DNA of 6,282 bases from an uncultured Lentisphaeria bacterium (GCA_913042885.1 CAJWLW010000290.1:1-6282), one strand, 5' to 3'; counted from the stretch's first letter, positions 1-6,212 are shown. Program-made: numbers and translations. The notes: a model not told the origin generated them from the sequence alone.

Positions 1-920
1 GCTGATTCCTGTGCCGCGTGCAGCACTTCCATTGTCGGCAGAATATCTTCACCGGTGATGCCGGTGTCACGCCCTTCCCGGACGGCGGCGACAAATTCCT
101 CATCCTGATCGGTTAGATCCACGATGCCGCGATGCGGAACCACCACGTCGCCATCGGTGTTGTACAGGGTCCCCATATCATATTCGAGTGACGCTTCTTC
201 ACCGATGAACAGGCAGCGCAACCGGAAAGTGCTGATGTTGTACGACTGTGATATCGAGGCCAGTGTGTCATTCAGCCTCATGGTCAAATGCATGTCCATG
301 GTGCCTTGGGCAGGATGCGGTGGACCGAAGCGACAGTGGATGTCAGTGGCCGGCTGCCCGCCACACACCCAGATCATCAGGTCGACCGCGTGCGCCGCGT
401 GATGCCAGAGGATGTTGTCGGTCCAGGACCGTACCTTGCCCGACCATGATGTGTTGGATCTTCGCAGGATGCCGAAGAATGAGATCATGTGGTGAAGGTG
501 CAGCTCCCCCTCTCTCACGCGACGATGGACTTCACGTATTGCCGGCATGTAACGCCAGGTGTGACAGACCATCAGGCGGCGGTCGACCTCGCGGGACAGC
601 GCGGTGATGCGCCGTGAATCCTCGAGATTCAGGGCAATTGGGATCTCCAGTAGCAGATGCTTGCCGGCTTTCAACGATTTTTCGGCCTGTGCTGCGTGGA
701 CCTCATTCGGGGAAGCGATTACCACCGCATCGACCTGGTCGTCAGCCAATGCAGCGTCGAGATCCAGCGTGTGGTGCCGGAACCCCCACTGTCCAGCGAA
801 TTCCTCGGAAGGCTCCTGGCGCCGACCGACAAGCACATGGGGATTGACGCCGTCAATCTTCGCCAGCGCCTCCATGTGTTTCTCGGCGATGGCACCGTAG
901 CCGACCATGCAGATGTTCAC
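1..920 (-). CDS. LigC-like Gfo/Idh/MocA NAD(P)-dependent oxidoreductase (3' end cut by window)
   Basis: I translated this minus-strand frame by hand; it is open from a GTG at 920 to the left edge, giving 306 codons. An in-frame TAG lies three codons upstream, so the start is this GTG or the ATG at codon 5. The GTG has AAGGA at 930-934, nine bases upstream. Residues 1-12 form a Rossmann dinucleotide loop (GYGAIA, a GxGxxA motif at 7-12). SPNEVHAAQA (70-79) and the acidic-Pro element LEIPIAL (91-97) follow. The C-terminal half carries CHTWRY (119-124), RSWTDNILWHHAAHAVDL (164-181), and EEFVAAVREGR near the end. From memory these match Sphingobium LigC, which oxidises the hemiacetal of 4-carboxy-2-hydroxymuconate-6-semialdehyde to 2-pyrone-4,6-dicarboxylate. 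LigC is about 315 residues, so only a few codons should be missing. The gene starts six bases after the ADC-like gene and is probably co-transcribed with it. The family call is firm; the exact substrate is inference, since no other protocatechuate genes are in view. Confidence 0.85.
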   Translation of the reverse strand, partial: MNICMVGYGAIAEKHMEALAKIDGVNPHVLVGRRQEPSEEFAGQWGFRHHTLDLDAALADDQVDAVVIASPNEVHAAQAEKSLKAGKHLLLEIPIALNLEDSRRITALSREVDRRLMVCHTWRYMPAIREVHRRVREGELHLHHMISFFGILRRSNTSWSGKVRSWTDNILWHHAAHAVDLMIWVCGGQPATDIHCRFGPPHPAQGTMDMHLTMRLNDTLASISQSYNISTFRLRCLFIGEEASLEYDMGTLYNTDGDVVVPHRGIVDLTDQDEEFVAAVREGRDTGITGEDILPTMEVLHAAQES

Positions 921-926
921 GAATAT

Positions 927-1664
927 CTATCCTTCGGCTAAGTAGTCGTAGACAACTTTTCCATGGCCGTGCGTATAGTCGAGCACCTGGTAGAAGGCAC
1001 CGAGGAACTCCTTCGGCTGCAGGCGCCAGAAGTCCCCGCACACCGTCGGACGATAGCTCACCACGCCGGGCCCCTTGAAAAATTTGTGGATCTTGACGTC
1101 ATAGGGAACCCCGTTCTCGCACAACTGCTTGATCGCCGGCTCGTTGGCGCCGCTTTTTGGAATCACCTTCAGCAGATACATCGGAAACAACGGCGGGACC
1201 TCGTCTTCCGTAGCCGGTGCCATGCACCGGGTGTTCAACTGCATGAACTCAACCCCTGCCCGCACGGCCGTGCTGGTCAGCTCACTGCCATGTTGCGTCA
1301 CGGTGATATCGGCAATCTTCTTGGGACATCCCCATATCTCCCGCCCGGGGGCGATCGCATCGGAACTGTTCAGGAACAGGCACGGCAGGAAAAACACCTC
1401 CTCCCCGCGAAATACCGCTTTGACACAGACCCCGACCTCATTGAACGGTCCCCAGTGCGTGCAGAACGGGACTTGGATGGCGAAGGCACAACACAACCCG
1501 TCGTCCGCCGGTTCAAGGGGTTCGGGCAACACCTTGGCCACGTTGTCCTTGTCCGTCGTGTAATAGACCATCTGGAACAGCGTGTCGCGATAGTACGCCG
1601 GGAGTGTGGGGTAGTTCGGTGAATCAAACGGCATGCACCAATTCTCATTGCGAAAGTTCTGCAT
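927..1664 (-). CDS. Acetoacetate decarboxylase superfamily protein
   Basis: The protein is 245 residues, the normal size for the acetoacetate decarboxylase (ADC) family. The frame is open further upstream to a TTG at 1883, but that extension has no family resemblance. The ATG at 1664 is preceded by GGAGA at 1668-1672 and begins a normal ADC N-terminus (SPNYPTLPAYYRDTLF). Compared from memory with the clostridial enzyme, GREIWGCPKK (107-116) places Lys115 and Lys116 exactly where the Schiff-base lysine and its neighbour sit. FNE places Glu76 at the known Glu76, Arg26 fits Arg29, and KVLPEPLE and the C-terminal VVYDYL are shared. The position expected for Glu61 reads FAI (Ala62 here). True ADC converts acetoacetate to acetone and CO2; other members of the superfamily are lyases, hydratase-aldolases or cyclases using the same lysine. 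The missing glutamate makes a different reaction plausible. There is no signal peptide, so it is cytosolic. It is followed after six bases by the LigC-like gene, suggesting both act on one small carbonyl acid. Confidence 0.85.
   Translation of the reverse strand: MQNFRNENWCMPFDSPNYPTLPAYYRDTLFQMVYYTTDKDNVAKVLPEPLEPADDGLCCAFAIQVPFCTHWGPFNEVGVCVKAVFRGEEVFFLPCLFLNSSDAIAPGREIWGCPKKIADITVTQHGSELTSTAVRAGVEFMQLNTRCMAPATEDEVPPLFPMYLLKVIPKSGANEPAIKQLCENGVPYDVKIHKFFKGPGVVSYRPTVCGDFWRLQPKEFLGAFYQVLDYTHGHGKVVYDYLAEG
930..934 (-). promoter_or_regulatory. Ribosome binding site deciding the GTG start of the LigC-like gene
   Basis: AAGGA on the minus strand lies nine bases before the GTG at 918-920. It is embedded in the last two sense codons of the ADC-like gene (Glu-Gly before TAG at 927-929). 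This supports the GTG start and tight translational linkage of the two genes. Confidence 0.6.
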
Positions 1665-1667
1665 TTG

Positions 1668-1672
1668 TCTCC
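1668..1672 (-). promoter_or_regulatory. Ribosome binding site of the ADC-like gene
   Basis: GGAGA on the minus strand stands three bases before the ATG at 1664. The spacing is slightly short but acceptable. It selects this start over the TTG at 1883 and over the internal ATG at 1634, which would remove the first ten residues. Confidence 0.6.
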
Positions 1673-1728
1673 GTCGTTGCGTCGATGATTTCAATTCTGC
1701 CGATATCTGCCAGCCATTCTCTGAGGAT

Positions 1729-1757
1729 ATGGTATGCCCGGACCGATGCCATTTCAA
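1729..1757 (-). promoter_or_regulatory. Predicted sigma70-type promoter of the ADC-like/LigC-like unit
   Basis: On the minus strand, TTGAAA (1752-1757) matches the -35 consensus at five of six bases. TACCAT (1729-1734) matches the -10 consensus at four of six. The spacer is 17 bases, the optimum. Transcription would begin near 1722 and give a leader of about 58 bases. It implies that the left pair of genes has its own promoter rather than depending on read-through from the hydrolase pair. This is a pattern match only. Confidence 0.45.
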
Positions 1758-1776
1758 TATGGGTTTAACCCGGATT
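1756..1776. promoter_or_regulatory. Palindromic candidate operator overlapping the -35 box
   Basis: The core GGGTT-T-AACCC (1761-1771) is a perfect 11-base palindrome. Outside it, after two mismatched positions on each side, AAT (1756-1758) pairs with ATT (1774-1776), giving a 21-base dyad. It abuts and slightly overlaps the predicted -35 (1752-1757), a usual position for a repressor or class II activator site. The regulator is not in the window. Confidence 0.45.
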
Positions 1777-1843
1777 ATTGATGCCTTTCCTACTGCGGGC
1801 CCGAAATCGCATGAATAATCAGGTTGACCAGGTACTATCAGGA

Positions 1844-1860
1844 TTTGACGTCGTTTCAAA
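1844..1860. repeat. Short inverted repeat in the divergent intergenic region
   Basis: TTTGA (1844-1848) and TCAAA (1856-1860) are perfect arms around a 7-base spacer. It lies between the ADC-like promoter and the plus-strand remnant, in a region of lower GC than the genes around it. It could be a second regulator site. Five-base arms also arise by chance, so confidence is low. Confidence 0.2.
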
Positions 1861-1928
1861 TTGATTTCCTCGTTTCTGGACAAGACTTGGCAAACCCGTT
1901 TACCCGTGATCCTATGGGATGGATGATT

Positions 1929-1933
1929 AGGAG
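1929..1933 (+). promoter_or_regulatory. Strong ribosome binding site of the plus-strand remnant
   Basis: AGGAG at 1929-1933 stands seven bases before the ATG at 1941, which is ideal spacing. It is the best ribosome binding site in the window and shows that translation once began at 1941, even though that frame leads nowhere recognisable. Confidence 0.55.
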
Positions 1934-1940
1934 TAAAAGA

Positions 1941-2268
1941 ATGAATTCACCATCCGTTGTCCCCGCTTTTCGTCGGTTTGGCGACTGCGACCGTTGCGGT
2001 CATGGCGACAAAATCTTGTGCCGTACCCGTACAGAGAGCGGCACTGCCGGCAGTGCCCGAGTCGTGGAAGTTCCGGTTGGATCCGGATGATGCAGGTCAC
2101 CAGGAGAAGTGGTTTGACCTCGATATTGACGACCGCGGCTGGCGCGATGTAAAGATCGGCGCGACCTGGGAAAGCCAGGGGATCGATTACGACGGTGTCG
2201 CCGGGTTCCACGTCGTTCTTCATGCAGCGCAACCGGGCGAGGGTACTGCGCTGGAACTAATCCCTTAG
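1941..2268 (+). pseudogene. Frameshifted, truncated remnant of a secreted protein with a galactose-binding-like (GH2 sugar-binding type) domain
   Basis: The ATG at 1941 has an excellent ribosome binding site, but its own frame runs only to 2090 and gives an arginine- and cysteine-rich peptide like no family. The frame one base over, entered near 1957 (TTG), reads as a hydrophobic signal-like stretch (LSPLFVGLATATVAVMA). It then gives WKFRLDPDDAGHQEKWFD, DDRGWRDVKIG and TWESQGIDYDGVAGF, which resemble the sugar-binding jelly-roll domain of beta-galactosidase and sialate esterase type proteins (usual pattern: W-F-DP, G-E-WF, W-I, WE-QG-YDG-AWY). That frame has a TGA at 1942-1944, so it cannot use the ATG without a shift. 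It ends at TAG 2266-2268, before the domain would be finished and before any catalytic domain. Most likely a plus-strand carbohydrate enzyme gene lost its 3' part and gained a frameshift. Alternatives are a sequencing error or a small TTG-started protein. A minus-strand frame across 1927-2232 has no family features. Confidence 0.5.
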
Positions 2269-2271
2269 CCG

Positions 2272-2303
2272 TTCCCGGCGCCGGCGAGGCGGGCGGCTGG
2301 GAA
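2272..2303. terminator. GC-rich hairpin between converging ends, possible bidirectional terminator
   Basis: TTCCC (2272-2276) pairs with GGGAA (2299-2303). Inside, GCCG (2280-2283) pairs with CGGC (2294-2297) around a 10-base loop, leaving small bulges. The hairpin fills the 35 bases between the plus-strand stop at 2268 and the minus-strand stop at 2304-2306. There is no T-tract on either side, so it may be a weak or Rho-assisted terminator, or only a GC-rich coincidence. Confidence 0.3.
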
Positions 2304-4544
2304 TCAGGCCTTTCCGTCGGCCGTCCACCAGGTCATCTTGATAAATTCGAGTTTGCGGATGGCATCAAGGATTTCCAGCCCGTAAACGTTCAGTGCCGCC
2401 ACAACACCGAGGTCGGCCCGATCTCCGGCACTTCGGGCGTAGGCCTCGGTGGCAAGGCGCATGTCCGTTAGTGCACGGTCCAGCAGGGCAACCACTTCGA
2501 TGTTCAATTGGTCATAGGACTCGACGTCTTGCGCTTCGTCTCGCGCTTTATCGGCCTGTTGTCGCAATTTTCCCGCCCGCCGTACATCGGTTATGGCCCG
2601 GTGCCAATAGACAGCGAACTGCGCCTGGTGCCGGAGCCTTTCGAGAAACGGCTTGCCGGCCTCACGCGACACGACCAGCGCCTGGTCGAAATGTGTCGTC
2701 ATTTGTTCGTACATCCGGATATTTTCGCTCCAGCTTTCCGGCACCGGTTCGGCCAGATCGAACTGGTTCGATACCATGGAGGGCACGAGAAACGAGTTCG
2801 CCGCTTCCTGCAGCGTCACCCTTTCCCCGAGGGCGAAGGCGGCAAGAGCCGCGTCGACCGCATCGGCACCGCAGACGTTGGTCACGAGATCGAGGTAGGT
2901 CTCTTCCACCGTGACATTGCGATCCCAATTGGCCCTGGCCATGTAGAAGGCGGCCGGGTCCACTTTTGAAATCAGCCATTGGCGGCCGTAATAGCCGTCC
3001 AGCTGGTAATCGTCGATCACCTGGTATAGCCGGGCAATGGATGCCGCATTGTACTGCGGCGACTCGCCGATGTTGTCGTCTTCGAGAGAAATGACGAGCT
3101 GTGCTTTGATGTTGCCGTCCTCGGCAAACTGCATGACCTTGCCGCGATCGGCCTGCGACTCCGTGGTGTAGCCCAGGCTTGCAAGCAGCTCCACGTTCGA
3201 GAACATTCGCGGCACGAAGCGCCCCAGAACAGTGCCGACCTGGATCACCGCGACAGCATCGGGATTGGCGGAGCCCGCAATGATGCGGCGTTGATTCAGC
3301 AATTCGTCCAGCAGGTATAATTGACAGATGTCACCGCACAGGTCCAGCTCGCAACGACGCGCGTCGACGTCGCCGGTCTCGACCGCTTCGGCGACCAGGT
3401 CCTCGAGCGATGCATCGAGGCCATAGCGCCGGCTGAGGTGTTGCCAGCATGTTTCTGCATCCAACGGTCCCGCCGGAAACTCGACGCGGCTGAAGACGTA
3501 GTAATCCACAGCAGGAAAACGCTCGACGTAGCTGCGTGCAACCGCGTCCACGAGGTCAACGAAGTCGGGGTTCATCGGCGTCATGTACGGCGCATACTCC
3601 GGCACGATGCCCTCGCGGAGAATCCCGATGCGCAGCCCCAGGTATTCCCCCTTGAACGGCGTCGGTTTAAAGCCGTGCCGGTCCGAGGCCCGCTTGAGCT
3701 GCTTCTTCATCTCCTGGGGAAACTCAGTGTACCAGAATCCGGCGGCGAAATCCATGCCCAATGCGTGGCACCGTTCGATAACCGTTTCCACATGACGCTT
3801 GCCGGCAGCGATACGTTCTTCGTTTACCGGCGTCGTGTCCGGGTCCGCCTCGTACACGGTGTCGGGTTCGACCGGCAGGTCGGGATTGTAGAAGCTGTTG
3901 ACGTCGCCGAAGAGCTCGCGGCCGATCGTCCCGTCATGGATCGGCAACCGCAGCCCACGGCTGATTTCCGCAGTCCGTTTGCGGACACCGTCAAAGGTGT
4001 AATCGGTGAACGCGTCATACGTGCGAAAGAAGCCGAAGATGCGGTTGTACTTCTGTTTCGCCAGCTGGCGGAAGAGCTTCTCGTAATCGTCTGCGCCCCA
4101 GTAGGAGCCGGAGTGCGGCAGGCAATTGAAGATACGCCAGGCGCGCGTACGCACCCATGGGGTCCAGGTCTTGTCGACCTCGGGCAGGTGGAAGGCGCCG
4201 GGGCTGTCGGGATAGATATCCTCGGTCAGCAGAAAACGGACACCCCATTGTTCGGCCAGTTCATAAACCGCCCAGAGCGTCGCCTGCGGACTGCCGCCGA
4301 CAGCGCTCAGCCCGGGCGTGCCGTCAATCTGTGTACGGCGCAGGACGAATGCCTGGTTGTCGTCCGGCGCCTCGCCGACGAGCTCGATTCGGGCATCGAT
4401 GTCGCCGACCGGCGCCTCCGAGATTGTCGGAGTCAGGCCGAACAGACGATTGACGATGTGGCCGAGCTCACTTGCCGCCAAGCTCACCAGCTGGTGCGGC
4501 TCAGGCCCCGTAACGATGTTCAGGCGAACTGTGTCACCGCTCAT
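2304..4544 (-). CDS. Putative glycoside hydrolase with GH67/GH20-type N-terminal domain, specificity unknown
   Basis: The protein has 746 residues. Residues 1-125 look like the alpha/beta non-catalytic domain found before the barrel in GH67 alpha-glucuronidases, GH20 hexosaminidases and related proteins: LAASELGHIVNRLFG (22-36), a strand IELVG (53-57), and SAVGGSPQATLWAVYELAEQWGVRFL (80-105, the Gly-Gly then aromatic-helix signature). Residues 130-540 probably form a TIM barrel: YWGADDYEKLFRQLAKQKYNRI (148-169), GFWYTEFPQE (269-278), VDYYVFSRVEFP (346-357), LVISLEDDNIGES (483-495), then ARANWDRNVTVEE (536-548), like the post-barrel segment of GH67/GH115-type enzymes. Residues 605-746 are strongly helical. 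Acidic residues E274, E355 and E488-D490 are candidates for catalysis, but I cannot assign them. No signal peptide or membrane segment is seen, so it is cytosolic. Its ATG lies inside the upstream gene (11-base overlap), implying translational coupling. Uronic acid release is a guess; an uncharacterised family is equally likely. Confidence 0.75.
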   Translation of the reverse strand: MSGDTVRLNIVTGPEPHQLVSLAASELGHIVNRLFGLTPTISEAPVGDIDARIELVGEAPDDNQAFVLRRTQIDGTPGLSAVGGSPQATLWAVYELAEQWGVRFLLTEDIYPDSPGAFHLPEVDKTWTPWVRTRAWRIFNCLPHSGSYWGADDYEKLFRQLAKQKYNRIFGFFRTYDAFTDYTFDGVRKRTAEISRGLRLPIHDGTIGRELFGDVNSFYNPDLPVEPDTVYEADPDTTPVNEERIAAGKRHVETVIERCHALGMDFAAGFWYTEFPQEMKKQLKRASDRHGFKPTPFKGEYLGLRIGILREGIVPEYAPYMTPMNPDFVDLVDAVARSYVERFPAVDYYVFSRVEFPAGPLDAETCWQHLSRRYGLDASLEDLVAEAVETGDVDARRCELDLCGDICQLYLLDELLNQRRIIAGSANPDAVAVIQVGTVLGRFVPRMFSNVELLASLGYTTESQADRGKVMQFAEDGNIKAQLVISLEDDNIGESPQYNAASIARLYQVIDDYQLDGYYGRQWLISKVDPAAFYMARANWDRNVTVEETYLDLVTNVCGADAVDAALAAFALGERVTLQEAANSFLVPSMVSNQFDLAEPVPESWSENIRMYEQMTTHFDQALVVSREAGKPFLERLRHQAQFAVYWHRAITDVRRAGKLRQQADKARDEAQDVESYDQLNIEVVALLDRALTDMRLATEAYARSAGDRADLGVVAALNVYGLEILDAIRKLEFIKMTWWTADGKA

Positions 4545-6135
4545 CTGAACGCCCCGGCAGGTGTACTTGCGCCTCCAGCACCGTCACAAACGGATCGAGA
4601 CGGGCATCGCGTTCCACCAGCTTGATCTCGAGCTGATTGACGCCCTTGCGGCAGGCGTTCATCGGCAGCGCGAACTCGAAGTGATGCCGGTCGTTGTTGA
4701 GGCGGCCGCGCCAGGCGCTCGGATCACGTTGGATCGGTTCTGTATTCCACGCAAACACCAGCAGATCCTCCGGCCCGATATCAACAATTTCCAATTCCAG
4801 GCGCCAGCCGTTGCCGTCGGCGCAGGCGGCCGGATCATCGGCGATCTCGAATTCAATGCAATGGCCGATATCGTCGATAGCGTGACCGACCGTCAATGGG
4901 ATCTGCCCCGGCGCTGTGACATGGTCGTAAATGGACCATATGAAATCCCTCGGATCTTTGCTGTCTGCGGCACCGTAGGTTTTTGCCAGTTCTTTCAGTT
5001 TTGCAGGGTCCGCAATATCCGCGGTAAAGCCGAGGTCCAACGGGTTCTGTCCGGGCGCATGGTAGTAATCGAGGCAATAAAAAAAGTTCCACAGCTTGAT
5101 GCCGCTGGCCCCTTGATCATAGGCCCGTTGCGCGGCCGCCCGGATACGTTCGCGGTCCTTGCCGAACATGCCATGGTTCAGGCAGGCCAGGGCCGGAATA
5201 CCGGCGCTTTCGGCGACCGAAACGATGTCGCGCCACGGGGTGCTGAACGGATTGTAGCCACCGCTTATAGTGACCATGTCCAAAAGCCCGTCGGTTATCC
5301 AACGTTCAACATCCAGCCCGGTGCGTACCGACGTCTCGATCGAATCCGGCACGCGAACCGACAAGCAAACCGGGCGCCCTCGCCTGTCGCCGGCGGCGGC
5401 GCAGAAGCCGGCAATGCGCCGCACCACCTCCGTCATCACATGCCGTTGCGCGTAGCGCTCGGGGCGTGTAAAGAAAAACGGCGCGCGGATGAAGTCGAGC
5501 TCGAGAACGTCGAGGTCGCAATGGTTGACCAGCTCTTCGGCAATGGCCATCATGTACTGCCGCACCTGGCCAAAGGCATAGTTGGGCGCCGCGCGCTGGT
5601 AGTGCTCGTACATGCCCAAGGGTGTATCATCGTGCGGGTCGCCCATCAACAGCCCCGGATTATCGCGTCGCCACTGCGAGGTGTGATAATAGGGCTCCGG
5701 CGCGTTTATCTTCGGCGTCTGTGGCGGTTTGTCGATATTCAGGGAGAATCCCACCGTGTCATGGAGATCATTCATCCGCAGACGAACCATGTAATCGATG
5801 CCGTGCGCATGGGCGCCTTCGCAGTAGACTTTGAGCGGGTCGGTGCCCTGAGCGATCAATTGTTCGATGCCGCCGCGCATCTGCAGCGCCGTGCCGCTGC
5901 GCAGTTCCTTGACACTGGTCAGAGCGCGCTCCGCCACTTTTGAATCATAGTGCACGCCACCACCGTGGTTGGCGTCCGAGGCGTACACGTCGATGGCATG
6001 ATCGACGAGGTGCTTGACAGACACCTCGAGCAGGGCCTCCGGAGTGACCGGGCCGAACAGTTGATTGACCGGCTCGGGCGCGTCCTGCTGCAGGATCACG
6101 CGGTACTCTTCCGGTGATTTCGCTTTGTGCGCCAT
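4534..6135 (-). CDS. Putative family-10-like glycoside hydrolase (TIM barrel) with C-terminal beta domain
   Basis: From the ATG at 6135 the protein is 533 residues. A TTG at 6156 would add seven residues but has no better ribosome binding site; neither start has a good one. Residues 35-360 look like a glycosidase-like TIM barrel of the GHL10/family-10-like type: HAIDVYASDANHGGG (46-60), GIDYMVRLRMNDLHD (112-126), LDVLELDFIRAPFFF (208-222) with an acidic pair at a strand end, LDVERWITDGLLDMVTISGG (274-293), IPALACLNHG (313-322), and GASGIKLWNFFY (342-353) as the likely last strand. Residues 408-527 are rich in predicted beta strands (CIEFEIADD, WRLELEIVDIG, LLVFAWN, HFEFALP, NQLEIKLVER) and probably form a beta-sandwich accessory domain. 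There is no signal peptide, unlike most polysaccharide-attacking members, so imported oligosaccharides are the likely substrate. It is the first gene of the pair and overlaps the next by 11 bases. The fold is fairly confident; activity and substrate are not known. Confidence 0.75.
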   Translation of the reverse strand: MAHKAKSPEEYRVILQQDAPEPVNQLFGPVTPEALLEVSVKHLVDHAIDVYASDANHGGGVHYDSKVAERALTSVKELRSGTALQMRGGIEQLIAQGTDPLKVYCEGAHAHGIDYMVRLRMNDLHDTVGFSLNIDKPPQTPKINAPEPYYHTSQWRRDNPGLLMGDPHDDTPLGMYEHYQRAAPNYAFGQVRQYMMAIAEELVNHCDLDVLELDFIRAPFFFTRPERYAQRHVMTEVVRRIAGFCAAAGDRRGRPVCLSVRVPDSIETSVRTGLDVERWITDGLLDMVTISGGYNPFSTPWRDIVSVAESAGIPALACLNHGMFGKDRERIRAAAQRAYDQGASGIKLWNFFYCLDYYHAPGQNPLDLGFTADIADPAKLKELAKTYGAADSKDPRDFIWSIYDHVTAPGQIPLTVGHAIDDIGHCIEFEIADDPAACADGNGWRLELEIVDIGPEDLLVFAWNTEPIQRDPSAWRGRLNNDRHHFEFALPMNACRKGVNQLEIKLVERDARLDPFVTVLEAQVHLPGRSDER

Positions 6136-6162
6136 GACGAATCTACTGGGGTCCAAGGTTTG

Positions 6163-6182
6163 ACAGTGATTCTGGACACTGT
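6163..6182. promoter_or_regulatory. Inverted repeat upstream of the hydrolase pair, candidate operator
   Basis: ACAGTG (6163-6168) and CACTGT (6177-6182) are perfect six-base arms around an 8-base spacer. They are centred about 37 bases before the ATG at 6135, inside the leader or promoter. The arrangement suits a dimeric repressor. The motif is unlike the GGGTTTAACCC palindrome before the ADC-like gene, suggesting separate control of the two units. Confidence 0.35.
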
Positions 6183-6212
6183 GGCACGTTTCACTTCGAT
6201 GTCCACAGAAAA

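Noticed and set aside
1214..1230. Perfect inverted repeat CCGGTGC-CAT-GCACCGG
   Set aside because: It lies wholly inside the ADC-like coding sequence, encoding part of TRCMAPA. The three-base loop and coding position make chance more likely than a terminator or operator.
963..1622. Plus-strand open frame of 219 codons opposite the ADC-like gene
   Set aside because: The minus-strand frame matches the ADC family over its full length, including the catalytic lysine. The antisense frame is an echo.
1665..1883. N-terminal extension of the ADC-like gene to a TTG at 1883
   Set aside because: The extra 73 residues have no family resemblance. The ATG at 1664 has a ribosome binding site and gives the usual family length, and the extension would run through the predicted promoter.
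1887..1915. Plus-strand promoter TTGGCA-N17-TCCTAT before the remnant
   Set aside because: The -35 is fair but the -10 matches poorly, so it is not listed as a feature.
1927..2232. Minus-strand open frame of 101 codons opposite the remnant
   Set aside because: The start of its translation looks faintly protein-like (VEPGDTVVIDPLAFPG), but the rest is cysteine- and arginine-rich without a fold. The opposite strand carries the domain-like signal and the strong ribosome binding site.
3321..4625. Plus-strand open frame of 434 codons opposite the large hydrolase gene
   Set aside because: It is a shadow of GC-rich codon use on the minus strand. It starts and ends inside good minus-strand genes, and its translation has no recognisable fold or motif.
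4561..5943. Plus-strand open frame of 460 codons opposite the family-10-like hydrolase
   Set aside because: The minus-strand protein shows clear barrel motifs across the same bases. The antisense translation is histidine-, arginine- and alanine-rich with no family features.
6160..6165. Perfect plus-strand -35 consensus TTGACA
   Set aside because: No -10 element occurs at 16-18 bases downstream. It partly coincides with the left arm of the inverted repeat and points away from the gene it precedes.
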